Below are positions 24,573 to 34,324 of a DNA stretch of 64,000 nucleotides, piece by piece (the stretch's first letter is position 1; each line of letters begins with the position of its first letter). The translations under genes and the position numbers were made by a program. Origin of the DNA: JAIOSF01 sp047159865 (GTDB lineage Bacteria > Campylobacterota > Campylobacteria > Campylobacterales > Arcobacteraceae); contig NZ_AP038804.1 of assembly GCF_047159865.1 (NCBI RefSeq), positions 124,001 to 188,000 on the forward strand. The letters run 5' to 3'. The notes under the pieces were generated by a model. That model searched no databases. It was not told the origin of the DNA and worked only from the letters and a program-made list of their open reading frames with translations.

Positions 24573-24587
24573 CTGCTGGGGTCGCCA
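24573..24587 (+). repeat. attR core
   Basis: This is an exact copy of CTGCTGGGGTCGCCA from the tRNA-Glu 3' end, without the rest of the tRNA. It marks the right boundary of the element. Confidence 0.9.
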
Positions 24588-24749
24588 ATTAACACTTTCA
24601 AATAGATATTCACTTAACATAACTGTATATATTTATACACAATTCCTTTTTTATAGATAATTCATCACACTTTTTTGTAAATTTAATAAACATTTTCTAT
24701 TTTCTATGATAATATGTTTCAATTTATACTAAGTTAGAAAAGGAAAAAC

Positions 24750-27182
24750 ATGTTTAAAACAATGACCATCAAAACAAAAATTGTTTCAATAACAATAATT
24801 GGATTATTACTGTTATCAGGAATACTGGGAACCATTTCAATTCAACAAGCTAAAGAGTCTTTAGTGTCAAAAAGTTATGCAGGGCTTACTTCTGCTAGAG
24901 ATAGTAAAGCAGAACAGATGCAAAACTTTTTTGATGAAAGAATTGGAGACATTAAAATACTTGCTAAAAGTGAAAATGTTAAAAACCTTAGTAATGATTT
25001 AATAAATTTATCAGAAAAACTAAACATCAAAAAAAACCAAAACTTTCCTGTAAATAATCCTTTAGTAAAAAAACAAACTCTCAATCATGAATATTATTTT
25101 CAAGAGTATGCTAAAGAATATGGATATTATGATGTTTTTTTAATACATGGTGAAAATGGACAAGTTATGTACTCTCAAGCCAAAGAATCTGATTATGGTG
25201 AAAACTTACAATATGGTTCATTGAAAAACTCTGGATTAAATCAAGTTTGGAAACAAACAAAAGAACAAAAAAAAGTTGTTTTTGTTGATATGAAACCTTA
25301 TGCTCCAAGCGCAAATGCACCAGCAATGTTTCTTGGAATACCTGTTTATATAAAAAATAAATTTTCCTCAGTATTAGTTTTTCAAATATCGGATAGCAGT
25401 ATTAACAAAATTATGCAATTTAGAAAAGGATATGGAGAAACTCAAGAAGATTACTTAATAGGAAGTGATCAACTTATGAGAAGTGATAGTTACCTTGATC
25501 CAGAAGAGCATAGCTTAAAAAATTCATTTGCAAATAAAAATGTTATTAATACATTAGCAGTAACAGATGGATTAAATGGAAAATCAAATACACAAATCAT
25601 TTTAGACTACAAAAATAATCCTGTATTATCATCTTATAAGCCACTTAAAATAGGAGATGATATAAATTGGGTAATCATATCAGAAATTGATGAAGAAGAG
25701 GTTTTAGCAGCACCAAATGAAACAAGAAATTCTATTCTAATTATAACACTTACATTACTACTTATCATCGTTGCAAGTTCCATTTATATCATCAATAGAA
25801 TGATTGTAAATAGACTTTTACACTTTCAAGATGGTCTTGTAGGTTTTTTCCAATATATTAATAGAGAAGCAACAGATGTTAAACCATTAGATACTGATAG
25901 TTTCGATGAGATTGGATTAATGGCAAGAATTGTAAATGAAAATATTATTAAAGCAAAAAAAGGAATTGAAGAAGATAGAAAAGTTATCGATGATACTATT
26001 CAAATTTTATCTGAATTTGAACAAGGTGACTTAGCTCAGCGTGTTCAAACAAATACTACAAATCCTGCATTACAAGAACTTACAAAACTATTAAATCAGA
26101 TGGGATCAAATATCGAATCAAATATAGATGGCGTTTTAGATGTTCTTGAACAATATTCAAACTACAATTATCTTAATAGAGTTGAAACTACTGGCATCAA
26201 AAAACACCTTTTAAAACTATCAAATGGAGTTAATTCATTAGGTGAAGCTATCACTGGTATGTTAATAGAAAATAAAGAGATAGGTTTAACACTTGGTAAT
26301 AGTAGTGACATTTTATTAGACAATGTAAACACACTCAATAAAAATTCAACTGAAGCTGCAGCTGCTTTAGAAGAAACAGCAGCTGCTTTAGAAGAGGTAA
26401 CAAGCAATATTTCAAGTACAAATACTAATGTATCTCAAATGGCTCAATATGCTTCAATAGTTACACAATCAGCTCAAGATGGACAAAATCTTGCAAATAA
26501 AACTACCGATGCAATGGATGAAATTAATGTTGAAGTAACTTCAATAAGTGATGCAATTAGTATCATTGATCAAATTGCATTTCAAACAAATATTCTAAGT
26601 TTAAATGCAGCAGTTGAAGCAGCAACAGCAGGTGAAGCAGGAAAAGGTTTTGCAGTTGTTGCACAGGAGGTTAGAAACCTTGCGGCAAGAAGTGCAGATG
26701 CAGCAAATGAAATTAAAATTTTAGTTGAAAATGCAAAAGAGAAAGCAAATAACGGTAAAGGTATTGCTGATCAAATGATTCAAGGGTATGCAGGTCTTAA
26801 TGATAATATCACTAAAACGATTGATTTAATCTCAAATGTAGAAAGTGCTTCAAAAGAACAACAATTAGGTATTGTACAAATCAATGATGCTATAAATTCA
26901 CTAGATAGACAAACACAACAAAATGCAAATATAGCGAGTCAAACAAATAACATAGCACTAGATACTGACACATTAGCTAAACTTGTTGTTTCATCAGCTG
27001 ATGAGAAAGAATTTAAAGGTAAGAGTACAGTTGTAGCAAAAAAATCAAATACTACCAATACACCACCACAAAAAACTATTGAAAACAATAAAAAAGAATC
27101 AAATACTGAAAAAGTTACATCAACAAAATCGATGAAAGCTATTCAGTCAAATACATCAGATGATGAATGGTCGAGTTTTTAA
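24750..27182 (+). CDS. Methyl-accepting chemotaxis protein with Cache-type sensor
   Basis: The 810-aa chemoreceptor has a transmembrane helix at about 10-30, a periplasmic Cache-like ligand domain (about 35-325), a second helix (about 329-350), a HAMP-type linker and a long cytoplasmic coiled coil. The signalling tip is FQTNILSLNAAVEAATAGE. The protein ends in a flexible Lys/Asn/Thr tail and DDEWSSF, similar in place to the NWETF tether for CheR and CheB. AAAGGAAAAAC precedes the ATG. It is the first host gene after the element; the ligand is unknown. Confidence 0.95.
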   Translation: MFKTMTIKTKIVSITIIGLLLLSGILGTISIQQAKESLVSKSYAGLTSARDSKAEQMQNFFDERIGDIKILAKSENVKNLSNDLINLSEKLNIKKNQNFPVNNPLVKKQTLNHEYYFQEYAKEYGYYDVFLIHGENGQVMYSQAKESDYGENLQYGSLKNSGLNQVWKQTKEQKKVVFVDMKPYAPSANAPAMFLGIPVYIKNKFSSVLVFQISDSSINKIMQFRKGYGETQEDYLIGSDQLMRSDSYLDPEEHSLKNSFANKNVINTLAVTDGLNGKSNTQIILDYKNNPVLSSYKPLKIGDDINWVIISEIDEEEVLAAPNETRNSILIITLTLLLIIVASSIYIINRMIVNRLLHFQDGLVGFFQYINREATDVKPLDTDSFDEIGLMARIVNENIIKAKKGIEEDRKVIDDTIQILSEFEQGDLAQRVQTNTTNPALQELTKLLNQMGSNIESNIDGVLDVLEQYSNYNYLNRVETTGIKKHLLKLSNGVNSLGEAITGMLIENKEIGLTLGNSSDILLDNVNTLNKNSTEAAAALEETAAALEEVTSNISSTNTNVSQMAQYASIVTQSAQDGQNLANKTTDAMDEINVEVTSISDAISIIDQIAFQTNILSLNAAVEAATAGEAGKGFAVVAQEVRNLAARSADAANEIKILVENAKEKANNGKGIADQMIQGYAGLNDNITKTIDLISNVESASKEQQLGIVQINDAINSLDRQTQQNANIASQTNNIALDTDTLAKLVVSSADEKEFKGKSTVVAKKSNTTNTPPQKTIENNKKESNTEKVTSTKSMKAIQSNTSDDEWSSF

Positions 27183-27196
27183 AATATAACTACTAG

Positions 27197-27228
27197 AATA
27201 GAGAGAATCAATCTAAAATCTCTCTATT
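27197..27228. terminator. Bidirectional hairpin between chemoreceptor and recO
   Basis: AATAGAGAGA pairs perfectly with TCTCTCTATT (10 bp) around a 12-base loop between two convergent genes. A short T-run follows on the plus strand. Confidence 0.65.
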
Positions 27229-27235
27229 TCGTATA

Positions 27236-27853
27236 TTAAAGTCCTTGTAATAAAATATGCCATAAATATTCTATTTCTTCTTCATTAAAACTAAGTAAAC
27301 TTTTTTCTTCAAAAAGTTCTTTTATTTGAAACAATTTAAATGGCTTGCTATAACTGCATTTTTTATGTGTAGGTTGAAAGCCTCTTACAAGTGAAATATC
27401 ATCAAATATCTCCTCTTCACATAATAAACATTCATATTGTAAATGCAGCCTACCTTCGTATTCACATAGTTTAATATAAGATTCAATAATAGCTCTTTTG
27501 GGATTTTGCTTGACTATTTTATGCGCTAATTCATCGAGTAGATTAAAGTAAAATGAGTCAATCTCTTCAACATCTTTTAAATGTGGATAGAAAAGTTTTA
27601 AAAATCTTTGCCAACAATATAGTTTAGTACTATCCATTATCCAAGGATAAGAAATCTGCAAAACATCTTTCAATCTAGGGATACTACTTTTCATATTTGA
27701 TTCTAATTCAAAGTCAATTTTAAACCCTATATTTATAATAGAATGTCTTGCTCCATAAAAACGATATGTTGTGTAAAAATTATTTTGTGTTAAAACTGAA
27801 ACTATTAAGTCTTCATCTTTAACATTATTAATGTTTATAATATAACCTTGCAT
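27236..27853 (-). CDS. recO: Recombination mediator RecO (short Campylobacterota type)
   Basis: RecO loads RecA at single-stranded gaps with RecR. The 205-aa length is typical of Campylobacterota. The N-terminal OB-like part starts MQGYIININNVKDEDLIVSV, then comes a helical bundle, and a partial zinc-binding motif has CLLCEEEIF and HKKC. Sequence identity to E. coli RecO is low, so the call rests on length, the GYI start and the cysteine pattern. It is convergent with the chemoreceptor. Confidence 0.8.
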   Translation of the reverse strand: MQGYIININNVKDEDLIVSVLTQNNFYTTYRFYGARHSIINIGFKIDFELESNMKSSIPRLKDVLQISYPWIMDSTKLYCWQRFLKLFYPHLKDVEEIDSFYFNLLDELAHKIVKQNPKRAIIESYIKLCEYEGRLHLQYECLLCEEEIFDDISLVRGFQPTHKKCSYSKPFKLFQIKELFEEKSLLSFNEEEIEYLWHILLQGL

Positions 27854-28005
27854 ATAAATTATTATAACATAAAATTAATTAAAATACTTTTTAAGTTTTT
27901 ATTGGATACAATGGGAAAAATATAGGGAATCTTAAAGATAAGCTTAAAATAAGTTGAGTTTTTGTTTTAAAGGTACTATATTAAAACAAAAGGTAATTAT
28001 AAAAT

Positions 28006-29508
28006 ATGAAATTTACAGATTTTAACTTAAAATCAGAGCTTAACAAAGCTATCGAAGCAGCAGGATTTGTTGAGCCAAGTCCCGTACAAAAAGATTCAAT
28101 TCCAATCGTTCTCGCAGGTAAAGATATTGTAGCACAGGCACAAACAGGAACAGGTAAAACAGCAGCATTTGGTCTTCCACTTTTAAATATGATGAAGTGT
28201 GATGGCTCAGTAGAAATGGTTGTAATCGTACCAACAAGAGAACTTGCAATGCAAGTAAGTGATGAACTATTTAAATTCGGAAAGTTTTTAAATATCAAAA
28301 CTGCAACAGTTTATGGTGGTACAGCATACGCTAGACAAATCAAACATGTTGAAAGTGCTTCTATTATTGTTGCAACTCCAGGAAGATTTTTAGATCTTTT
28401 ATCAAAAAAACAAATCACTATTGATCCTCGTTTTGTAGTTCTAGATGAAGCAGATGAGATGATGGATATGGGATTTTTAGATGATATTAAAGATATTTTT
28501 AATTATCTAAAAAATAGAGAACAAACATTAATGTTCTCAGCAACAATGCCCCTTCCTATTAAAAAACTTGCAGAAAAAGTTTTAAATGAACCAGCATTTG
28601 TAACAGTTACAAAGCAAGAGATGACAAATGCAAAAATTGAACAATCTTTTTATGTAGTTGAAGAGTATGAAAGAGACGATGCTTTAATTAGACTTTTTGA
28701 TTACAAAGACCCTTCAAAAGCTATCGTATTCTGTAAAATGAAAAGAGATGTTGATAGATTAGCAACATATCTTGTCGCTCAAGGTTATGCTGCTAAAGGT
28801 CTACATGGAGATATGGAACAAAGACAAAGAGAAGAAGTAATTAGAGCATTTAAATCTGATACTTTAGAAGTACTTGTTGCTACTGATGTCGCAGCTCGTG
28901 GACTTGATGTAAAAGGTGTTTCTCATGTATTTAATTATCAACTTCCATTTGATAGCGAGAGTTATGTTCACAGAATTGGTAGAACTGGTCGTGGTGGAAT
29001 GGAAGGTAAAGCTGTATCTATTGTTACACCTGCTGAATTTAGAAGTTTGCAAAAAATACAAAAAGATATCGGTGTTAAAATTGAAAGTAGAATTATACCA
29101 AATAAAGAAGCAGTAAAATTCAAAGCAATTGATGGCATCAAAGCTGATATAGCTGCTCAAGAAATTGATGAATCAGTAATTGAGATTATTGAATCTATGA
29201 AAGACCAATTTGACCTTTCAACACTTACTTACAAACTTGCAACAATTTTGCTAAAGCAAAATAATGTAAAAGGGAAAGACAATATTGGTAAAACTAAAAA
29301 AGATATTGAATTTTTACTAGAGCGTGCACTAAAAGGTGGCGGTGGTTCTAGAGGTGGTCGTGGTGGTCATTCTAGAAGTCGAAATCGATCAGGTGGAAAC
29401 AGAGATAGAAATAGATCTGGCGGAAGTCGATCTTCTGGAGGAGATAGCAGAGGTCGATCAGGAAATAGATCAGCTTCTAGATCTGGTGGAGATAGAGGAA
29501 GAAGATAG
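28006..29508 (+). CDS. DEAD-box ATP-dependent RNA helicase
   Basis: This 500-aa cytosolic RNA helicase contains every DEAD-box motif: a Q motif around SPVQKDSIP, AQTGTGKT (I), PTREL (Ia), TPGRF (Ib), DEADEMMD (II), SAT (III), ATDVAARGLDV (V) and HRIGRTGR (VI). After residue 440 comes a Gly/Arg/Ser-rich tail that probably binds RNA. It fits the DeaD/RhlE group, which acts in ribosome assembly and cold adaptation. AAAGGTAATTATAAAAT precedes the ATG. The CDF transporter gene follows 5 bp later, so they are cotranscribed. Confidence 0.95.
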   Translation: MKFTDFNLKSELNKAIEAAGFVEPSPVQKDSIPIVLAGKDIVAQAQTGTGKTAAFGLPLLNMMKCDGSVEMVVIVPTRELAMQVSDELFKFGKFLNIKTATVYGGTAYARQIKHVESASIIVATPGRFLDLLSKKQITIDPRFVVLDEADEMMDMGFLDDIKDIFNYLKNREQTLMFSATMPLPIKKLAEKVLNEPAFVTVTKQEMTNAKIEQSFYVVEEYERDDALIRLFDYKDPSKAIVFCKMKRDVDRLATYLVAQGYAAKGLHGDMEQRQREEVIRAFKSDTLEVLVATDVAARGLDVKGVSHVFNYQLPFDSESYVHRIGRTGRGGMEGKAVSIVTPAEFRSLQKIQKDIGVKIESRIIPNKEAVKFKAIDGIKADIAAQEIDESVIEIIESMKDQFDLSTLTYKLATILLKQNNVKGKDNIGKTKKDIEFLLERALKGGGGSRGGRGGHSRSRNRSGGNRDRNRSGGSRSSGGDSRGRSGNRSASRSGGDRGRR

Positions 29509-29513
29509 TCACA

Positions 29514-30395
29514 ATGACTTTACAAAAAAAGGCAACTATTGTTTCAAGTAGTGTTGCTGCTTTTTTAACTCTTTTAAAACTAGCAATTGGAATCATAAGT
29601 GGTTCTGTTGCTGTTTTAGCTTCTGCTATTGATTCTATTTTGGATATGTTTGTATCATTATTCAATTATTTTGCAATTTCAAATGCGGAAAAACCAGCAG
29701 ATAAATACTTCAACTATGGACGAGGTAAAACTGAAGCCTTGGCGAGTGTTATAGAGGGTGTTATTATCACCATTTCTGGTTTATTCTTACTATACACTGC
29801 AATAAATAAATATTTTTCAAATGAAATTTCAACTTATATTAACATATCACTTATAGTTATGATTATATCGTTATTTATAACTATAAGTTTAGTTGCATAT
29901 TTAAATGCCGTTGCTAAACAAACAAATAATATGGTAATCAAAGCTGATGCTTTACATTACAAAACTGATGTATGGGTTAATATTGCTGTACTCCTATCTT
30001 TAGTCATTGTTTATTTTACAGGATATGAAATCGTTGATATCATTATTGGTGCAAGTATTTCATTATATATAATATATAGTGCGTATGAGTTAATTGAGGA
30101 TGGTGTTTTAGTTTTGTTAGATAGAGCTTTACCTCAAAGTCAAGCAAAGAACATAGAAAAAATTTTTCAGAGTTGCAAAGATATAAATGATTTTCATGAT
30201 TTAAAAACTCGAACTGCTGCCAATACTAACTACTTGGATGTTCATTTAGTATTTGATTGTCTCATTACATTAATGGCAGCACATAAAATTGCTGATAGAA
30301 TAGAAAACAAAATAAGAAAACTTGATACAAAAAAAGATTGGGTTATCAATATACATATGGATCCTTATGATGATTCAGATATAAATAATCAATAA
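29514..30395 (+). CDS. Cation diffusion facilitator, FieF-like metal exporter
   Basis: This 293-aa inner-membrane proton/metal antiporter has about six helices (residues 10-205) and a cytoplasmic C-terminal metal-sensing domain. The transport-site ligands are visible: the DxxxD pair in SAIDSILDMF and the HxxxD pair in ALHYKTDVWVN. This DD-HD set fits the FieF/YiiP class, which moves zinc, iron or cadmium. C-terminal His residues (DFHDLKTR, DVHLVFD, NIHMDPYDD) match the regulatory domain. It follows the helicase gene by 5 bp. Confidence 0.92.
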   Translation: MTLQKKATIVSSSVAAFLTLLKLAIGIISGSVAVLASAIDSILDMFVSLFNYFAISNAEKPADKYFNYGRGKTEALASVIEGVIITISGLFLLYTAINKYFSNEISTYINISLIVMIISLFITISLVAYLNAVAKQTNNMVIKADALHYKTDVWVNIAVLLSLVIVYFTGYEIVDIIIGASISLYIIYSAYELIEDGVLVLLDRALPQSQAKNIEKIFQSCKDINDFHDLKTRTAANTNYLDVHLVFDCLITLMAAHKIADRIENKIRKLDTKKDWVINIHMDPYDDSDINNQ

Positions 30396-30455
30396 AATTG
30401 TATAATCATTCTCAAAATAAATTAAATATATTATAAAATAAAGGTAACTAAATAG

Positions 30456-31802
30456 ATGATAACATGGATGCAAAAACATAAAAAGTGGCTAATCGTTACA
30501 ATTTGGATAAGTACTATCGCTTTTGTAGGCGCTGGTTTTGTGGGATGGGGTAGTTATGATTATGGCAAATCTGGCAGCACAATTGCTATAGTTGGGGATA
30601 AAGAGATCCCCTCAAAAGATGTACAATTTGAATATAGTAACCTTTATGGGCAATATCAACAAATGTTAGGTGAAAACTTCAATCAAGAAGTTGCAAAGCA
30701 ATTTAATCTTGAAGAGATTGCCTTACAAAGAGTTGTTCAAAAATATCTTATATTAAATTATGCAGATGACATTGGCTTAATTGCTACAGATAAAGATATT
30801 GCTTCTGAACTTGTTAAAGTAAGTGCATTTAATAAAAATGGAAAATTTGATAAAAACACTTATCTTAGCGTATTAAAACAAAATAGAAGAACAGCTCCTG
30901 AATTCGAAGAACAATTAAAACAAGATATTATAGTTAACAAAGTAAAAGATTTATTCCAAACACAAGTAGAGTTAAATGAGATGGAAAATTTAAGTCGTTT
31001 AATATATAGTGAGGACAAAGTTAGTCTAAATATTATTGACAATAAAGAGATTACAATTAAAACAACAAATAACTTACTAAAAGAATTTTGGGAAAAAAAT
31101 AAGGAAAATTACAAATCAGAAACTGGTTTTGAAATTGCTTATAATAAAGTTGATACAATTGACAATAAAACAAAAAAAGAGATGAAAAAAATTGCTCTTA
31201 AGAAATATTTAAATCTAAAAAAACAAAAAGAAGAATTTAAAAATACCACAACTATCTATAGTTCATCTACATTATTTAATCAAGAAGATTTAAAAACTAT
31301 AATCTCAGGTAAAGAAGGAACAGTTTTCAAACCTTTTTATAAAGATAAGAACTATTTTGTAGTAAAAATAATCAAAAAGATTTTACCACAAACTTTGGCA
31401 TATAATGATGTTGTATCAAAAGTGAAAGCAGATTATATTACGACAAAAAAAGCAAAAATTTTAGCACAAAAAGCAAAAACACTAGAAGAAAACTTTAAAG
31501 GTAAAAACATAGGATTTATAAGTAGAACAAATGTTCCTACTATAAATGGTTTGACAGAGATAGAAAAAAACGAATTTGTAAAAAATGTTTTAGGTGCGAC
31601 TAAAGTTATAAATACTTTAAACCTTGGTTCAAAAACTCTTGTATATAAAATTACAGATAGTAGACTTGCAAAATATGATAGTTCAAAAGATTCTTTAGTT
31701 AATTCGACTATTTCTAATCTTAAAGCAAGTTCATTATCTTCATCATTCTTAGCAAAACTAGCTACAGAATATGAAGTAAAGTCTTTTATGGGAAATAACT
31801 AA
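30456..31802 (+). CDS. Periplasmic SurA_N / PpiD-like folding factor
   Basis: The 448-aa membrane-anchored periplasmic protein has an N-terminal transmembrane helix (about 12-32, WISTIAFVGAGFVGWG), then a SurA_N-type chaperone region (VGDKEIPSKDVQFEYSNLYG; FEEQLKQDIIVNKVK). A parvulin-like segment in the middle is poorly conserved, so isomerase activity is uncertain. It sits directly upstream of ftsA (2 bp), the same order as the Cj0694-ftsA-ftsZ run of Campylobacter jejuni. It likely helps outer membrane protein folding. Confidence 0.85.
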   Translation: MITWMQKHKKWLIVTIWISTIAFVGAGFVGWGSYDYGKSGSTIAIVGDKEIPSKDVQFEYSNLYGQYQQMLGENFNQEVAKQFNLEEIALQRVVQKYLILNYADDIGLIATDKDIASELVKVSAFNKNGKFDKNTYLSVLKQNRRTAPEFEEQLKQDIIVNKVKDLFQTQVELNEMENLSRLIYSEDKVSLNIIDNKEITIKTTNNLLKEFWEKNKENYKSETGFEIAYNKVDTIDNKTKKEMKKIALKKYLNLKKQKEEFKNTTTIYSSSTLFNQEDLKTIISGKEGTVFKPFYKDKNYFVVKIIKKILPQTLAYNDVVSKVKADYITTKKAKILAQKAKTLEENFKGKNIGFISRTNVPTINGLTEIEKNEFVKNVLGATKVINTLNLGSKTLVYKITDSRLAKYDSSKDSLVNSTISNLKASSLSSSFLAKLATEYEVKSFMGNN

Positions 31803-31804
31803 CT

Positions 31805-33172
31805 GTGAATAACTCAATTTTAGCTATTGATATTGGTACAACAAATATTATTGCTATTGTTGCTTCAAATGATTTTAGTAACAAAATTAATATTTTGGGT
31901 GTAGGACAAAGTAAAAGTGAAGGTGTTCAAAAGGGAAATATCACGGATATTAATCTTGCAGGAAACTCTATACAAGAAGCTGTATCTACTGCTTTAAACA
32001 GTTCAGGTTCCATTATAGATAAAGCTGTTGTATCAATCTCTGGTGCAAATACAAAAACTTTAAGAGGAAGTGGTGTTGTAAATATCCCTAGTGGACAAAT
32101 TACAAAAAATGACATCAAACAAGTTTTAAAAATGGCATTATACAATGCTCAAATTATTGCAGACTATGAAGTAATTCATGTATTACCAATATTTTTTAGA
32201 GTAGATGATGGAGCAACTATTACAAATCCATTAAATATGAATGGATCTAGAATTGAAGTTTCCGTTAATATTATCACTGCAAAAAAAACATCTTTGGTAA
32301 ATGTAAGAAATGCTTTAAAACAAGCAAACTTAGAAGTGGATAAATTTGTTCTTTCTGGATATGCAAATGCTATATCAACACTAGAGGATGATCAAAAAAA
32401 GCTTGGTAGTGCTGTTATAAATCTTGGCGGTTCTACTACACAACTTGTAGTGCAAAAAGGTTCAACAATATTATATAACTATTTTTTACCTGTAGGGAGT
32501 GAACATATAACAAATGATATATCAGTTACTTTTCATACTCCATATAGTGCTGCAAATATGATCAAAAAACAATATGCAACTCTTTTCCCTTCAAAAGAGA
32601 ATGAAAGTGAAAATGAACTAAATATAAGAAAAGTAAAACTTCCAACTTTAGGAAATGAATCTGAATCCAAAGAGATATCATTGGATCAGATACAACCTAT
32701 ACTCCATGCAAGAATTGAAGAAACATTATGTATTATCCATGAAAAACTTAAAGAAAGTGCAGCTATAGAAAGTATTGATGGAGGTATAGTTTTAACAGGA
32801 GGTATGACACATATTCCTGGTATAAAAGAGTTAGCTTCTTTAATATTTAATAATATACCTGTAAAAATTGCAAACCCTAGAAATATTCAAAATGGATATA
32901 TAAATTTCAATACTCCAACCATGTCAACTATTGTAGGTTTATTGCTTTATGAACTCGATAGTGAAAACAATTTTGAACTTGATAGTAATAGTGAATTAAG
33001 ACAACAAAACAACAATCAATCACAAAATACCAATCAAATTCCACAACAACAAAACCGTTCTCAACATTCATCTACACTCAATGATATTCAAGAGATTAAA
33101 AGTGTAAAAAAACAAGAGCCATCTAAAAAAGGCTTGAGTGGTTTATTTGACAAAATATCAAGGTGGCTATAA
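31805..33172 (+). CDS. ftsA: Cell division protein FtsA
   Basis: FtsA is an actin-like ATPase that ties FtsZ filaments to the membrane. The 455-aa protein starts with GTG two bases after the previous stop. Motifs are AIDIGTTNIIAIVA (phosphate 1), AVINLGGSTTQLVV (phosphate 2) and IVLTGGMTHIPGI (adenosine). A Gln/Asn-rich linker (about 395-430) leads to the amphipathic helix GLFDKISRWL, the membrane-targeting sequence. Its stop overlaps the ftsZ start by one base. Confidence 0.96.
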   Translation: MNNSILAIDIGTTNIIAIVASNDFSNKINILGVGQSKSEGVQKGNITDINLAGNSIQEAVSTALNSSGSIIDKAVVSISGANTKTLRGSGVVNIPSGQITKNDIKQVLKMALYNAQIIADYEVIHVLPIFFRVDDGATITNPLNMNGSRIEVSVNIITAKKTSLVNVRNALKQANLEVDKFVLSGYANAISTLEDDQKKLGSAVINLGGSTTQLVVQKGSTILYNYFLPVGSEHITNDISVTFHTPYSAANMIKKQYATLFPSKENESENELNIRKVKLPTLGNESESKEISLDQIQPILHARIEETLCIIHEKLKESAAIESIDGGIVLTGGMTHIPGIKELASLIFNNIPVKIANPRNIQNGYINFNTPTMSTIVGLLLYELDSENNFELDSNSELRQQNNNQSQNTNQIPQQQNRSQHSSTLNDIQEIKSVKKQEPSKKGLSGLFDKISRWL

Positions 33173-34317
33173 TGGATTCTAATCTTTTTGATCACAATAA
33201 CATAACAGTACAAAAACCTTCAAAAACACTTGCACAAAATGCTGCTAAGATTGCAGTAGTTGGTGTAGGTGGTGGTGGATGTAATATGATTAATCATATG
33301 ATTAGTGAAGGTACACACAAAATCGATCTTATTGTTGCAAATACTGACTTGCAAGTTCTTAATTTATCACGAGCACCAAAAAAAATACAACTAGGTATTG
33401 AACTAACTCGTGGCTTAGGTGCAGGTATGCGTCCTGATATTGGAAGAGATTCTGCTTTAGAAAACTATCAAGAGATAAAAGAGTCTCTTGAAGATTCTGA
33501 TATTGTATTTATTGCTGCTGGTTTAGGTGGTGGTACTGGTACTGGTGCTGCTGCTATTATTGCTAAAGCAGCTAAAGAGATTGGTGCATTGACTGTTGCT
33601 GTTGTTACAAAACCTTTTAAATGGGAAGGTAAAAAAAGAACAGGTTTAGCAAATTTGGGTCTTGAAGAGATCAAAAAAGTTACTGACTCTATAATTATTA
33701 TTCCAAATGATAGACTACGACATATAGTTGAAGAAAACATTGGTATGAAAGATGCTTTTAAAGTAGTTGATGATGTTTTATATCAAGCTGTTAATGGTAT
33801 GAGTGAAGTAATTCTTAAACCAGGAAGTGATGATATCAATGTCGATTTTGCAGATGTTAAAACTATTATGCAACACAAAGGTATTGCCTTGATGGGTATA
33901 GGGAAAGCTAGTGGAGAAGATGCAGCAAATAAAGCACTTGAACTTGCTATAAAATCACCACTTTTAGATGAAATATCTCTTAGTAATGCAAAAGGTATTA
34001 TGATACACTGGACAGTAAACCCTGATGTATCTATGTTTGCTATTGGTGATGTTATGGAAAATATTCACGATACACTTGTTGGAAATCCTGAAATTATATT
34101 TGGAACAACAACAGATGACAATCTTGCAATTGATGAAATAAAAATCACTATTGTAGCTACAGGATTTGATTCACCAGAAGAAGAATTAGATGAGAATACA
34201 TTAAAAATCAATACAAAATCTTCACCAAATATTTCAAATACACGAAATAATGATAGCGAAGACCATTATGATACACCTCCCCTAATGAGAGGCTATTCAA
34301 TAAGATTTAGTTTTTAA
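33172..34317 (+). CDS. ftsZ: Cell division GTPase FtsZ
   Basis: FtsZ is a tubulin-like GTPase that forms the division ring. It is 381 aa from the ATG at 33172, which overlaps the ftsA stop (TAATG); a GTG at 33163 is less likely. Motifs are AVVGVGGGGCNMINHMI, the tubulin signature GLGGGTGTGAA and the T7 loop around NVDFADVKTIM. A short linker leads to a C-terminal peptide (PPLMRGYSI) that would bind FtsA. It ends 7 bp from the convergent hspR gene. Confidence 0.98.
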   Translation: MDSNLFDHNNITVQKPSKTLAQNAAKIAVVGVGGGGCNMINHMISEGTHKIDLIVANTDLQVLNLSRAPKKIQLGIELTRGLGAGMRPDIGRDSALENYQEIKESLEDSDIVFIAAGLGGGTGTGAAAIIAKAAKEIGALTVAVVTKPFKWEGKKRTGLANLGLEEIKKVTDSIIIIPNDRLRHIVEENIGMKDAFKVVDDVLYQAVNGMSEVILKPGSDDINVDFADVKTIMQHKGIALMGIGKASGEDAANKALELAIKSPLLDEISLSNAKGIMIHWTVNPDVSMFAIGDVMENIHDTLVGNPEIIFGTTTDDNLAIDEIKITIVATGFDSPEEELDENTLKINTKSSPNISNTRNNDSEDHYDTPPLMRGYSIRFSF

Positions 34318-34324
34318 TACTTGT

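Larger units (their letters stand above)
13859..24587 (+). mobile_element. Integrated genetic element at tRNA-Glu (satellite- or plasmid-like)
   Basis: About 10.7 kb lies between two 15-bp direct repeats, the first being the 3' end of tRNA-Glu. It contains an integrase next to the tRNA, an AlpA-like regulator, a primase-like pair, a RepA-like helicase, an XRE repressor, exported cargo proteins and a toxin-antitoxin pair near the far end. Paired GTTACAT repeats lie inside each end. The flanking genes (trpA, chemoreceptor) look like ordinary core genes. No capsid, terminase, relaxase or type IV secretion gene is visible. The layout resembles phage-inducible islands or P4-type satellites more than an ICE; that classification is inference. 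Confidence 0.85.

Noticed and set aside
13859..24587. Complete prophage
   Set aside because: No terminase, portal, capsid, tail or lysis genes are visible, and the segment is only about 10.7 kb.
28864..29551. ORFs in other frames over the DEAD-box helicase tail
   Set aside because: They arise from the Gly/Arg-rich coding sequence and have no ribosome site or family pattern.
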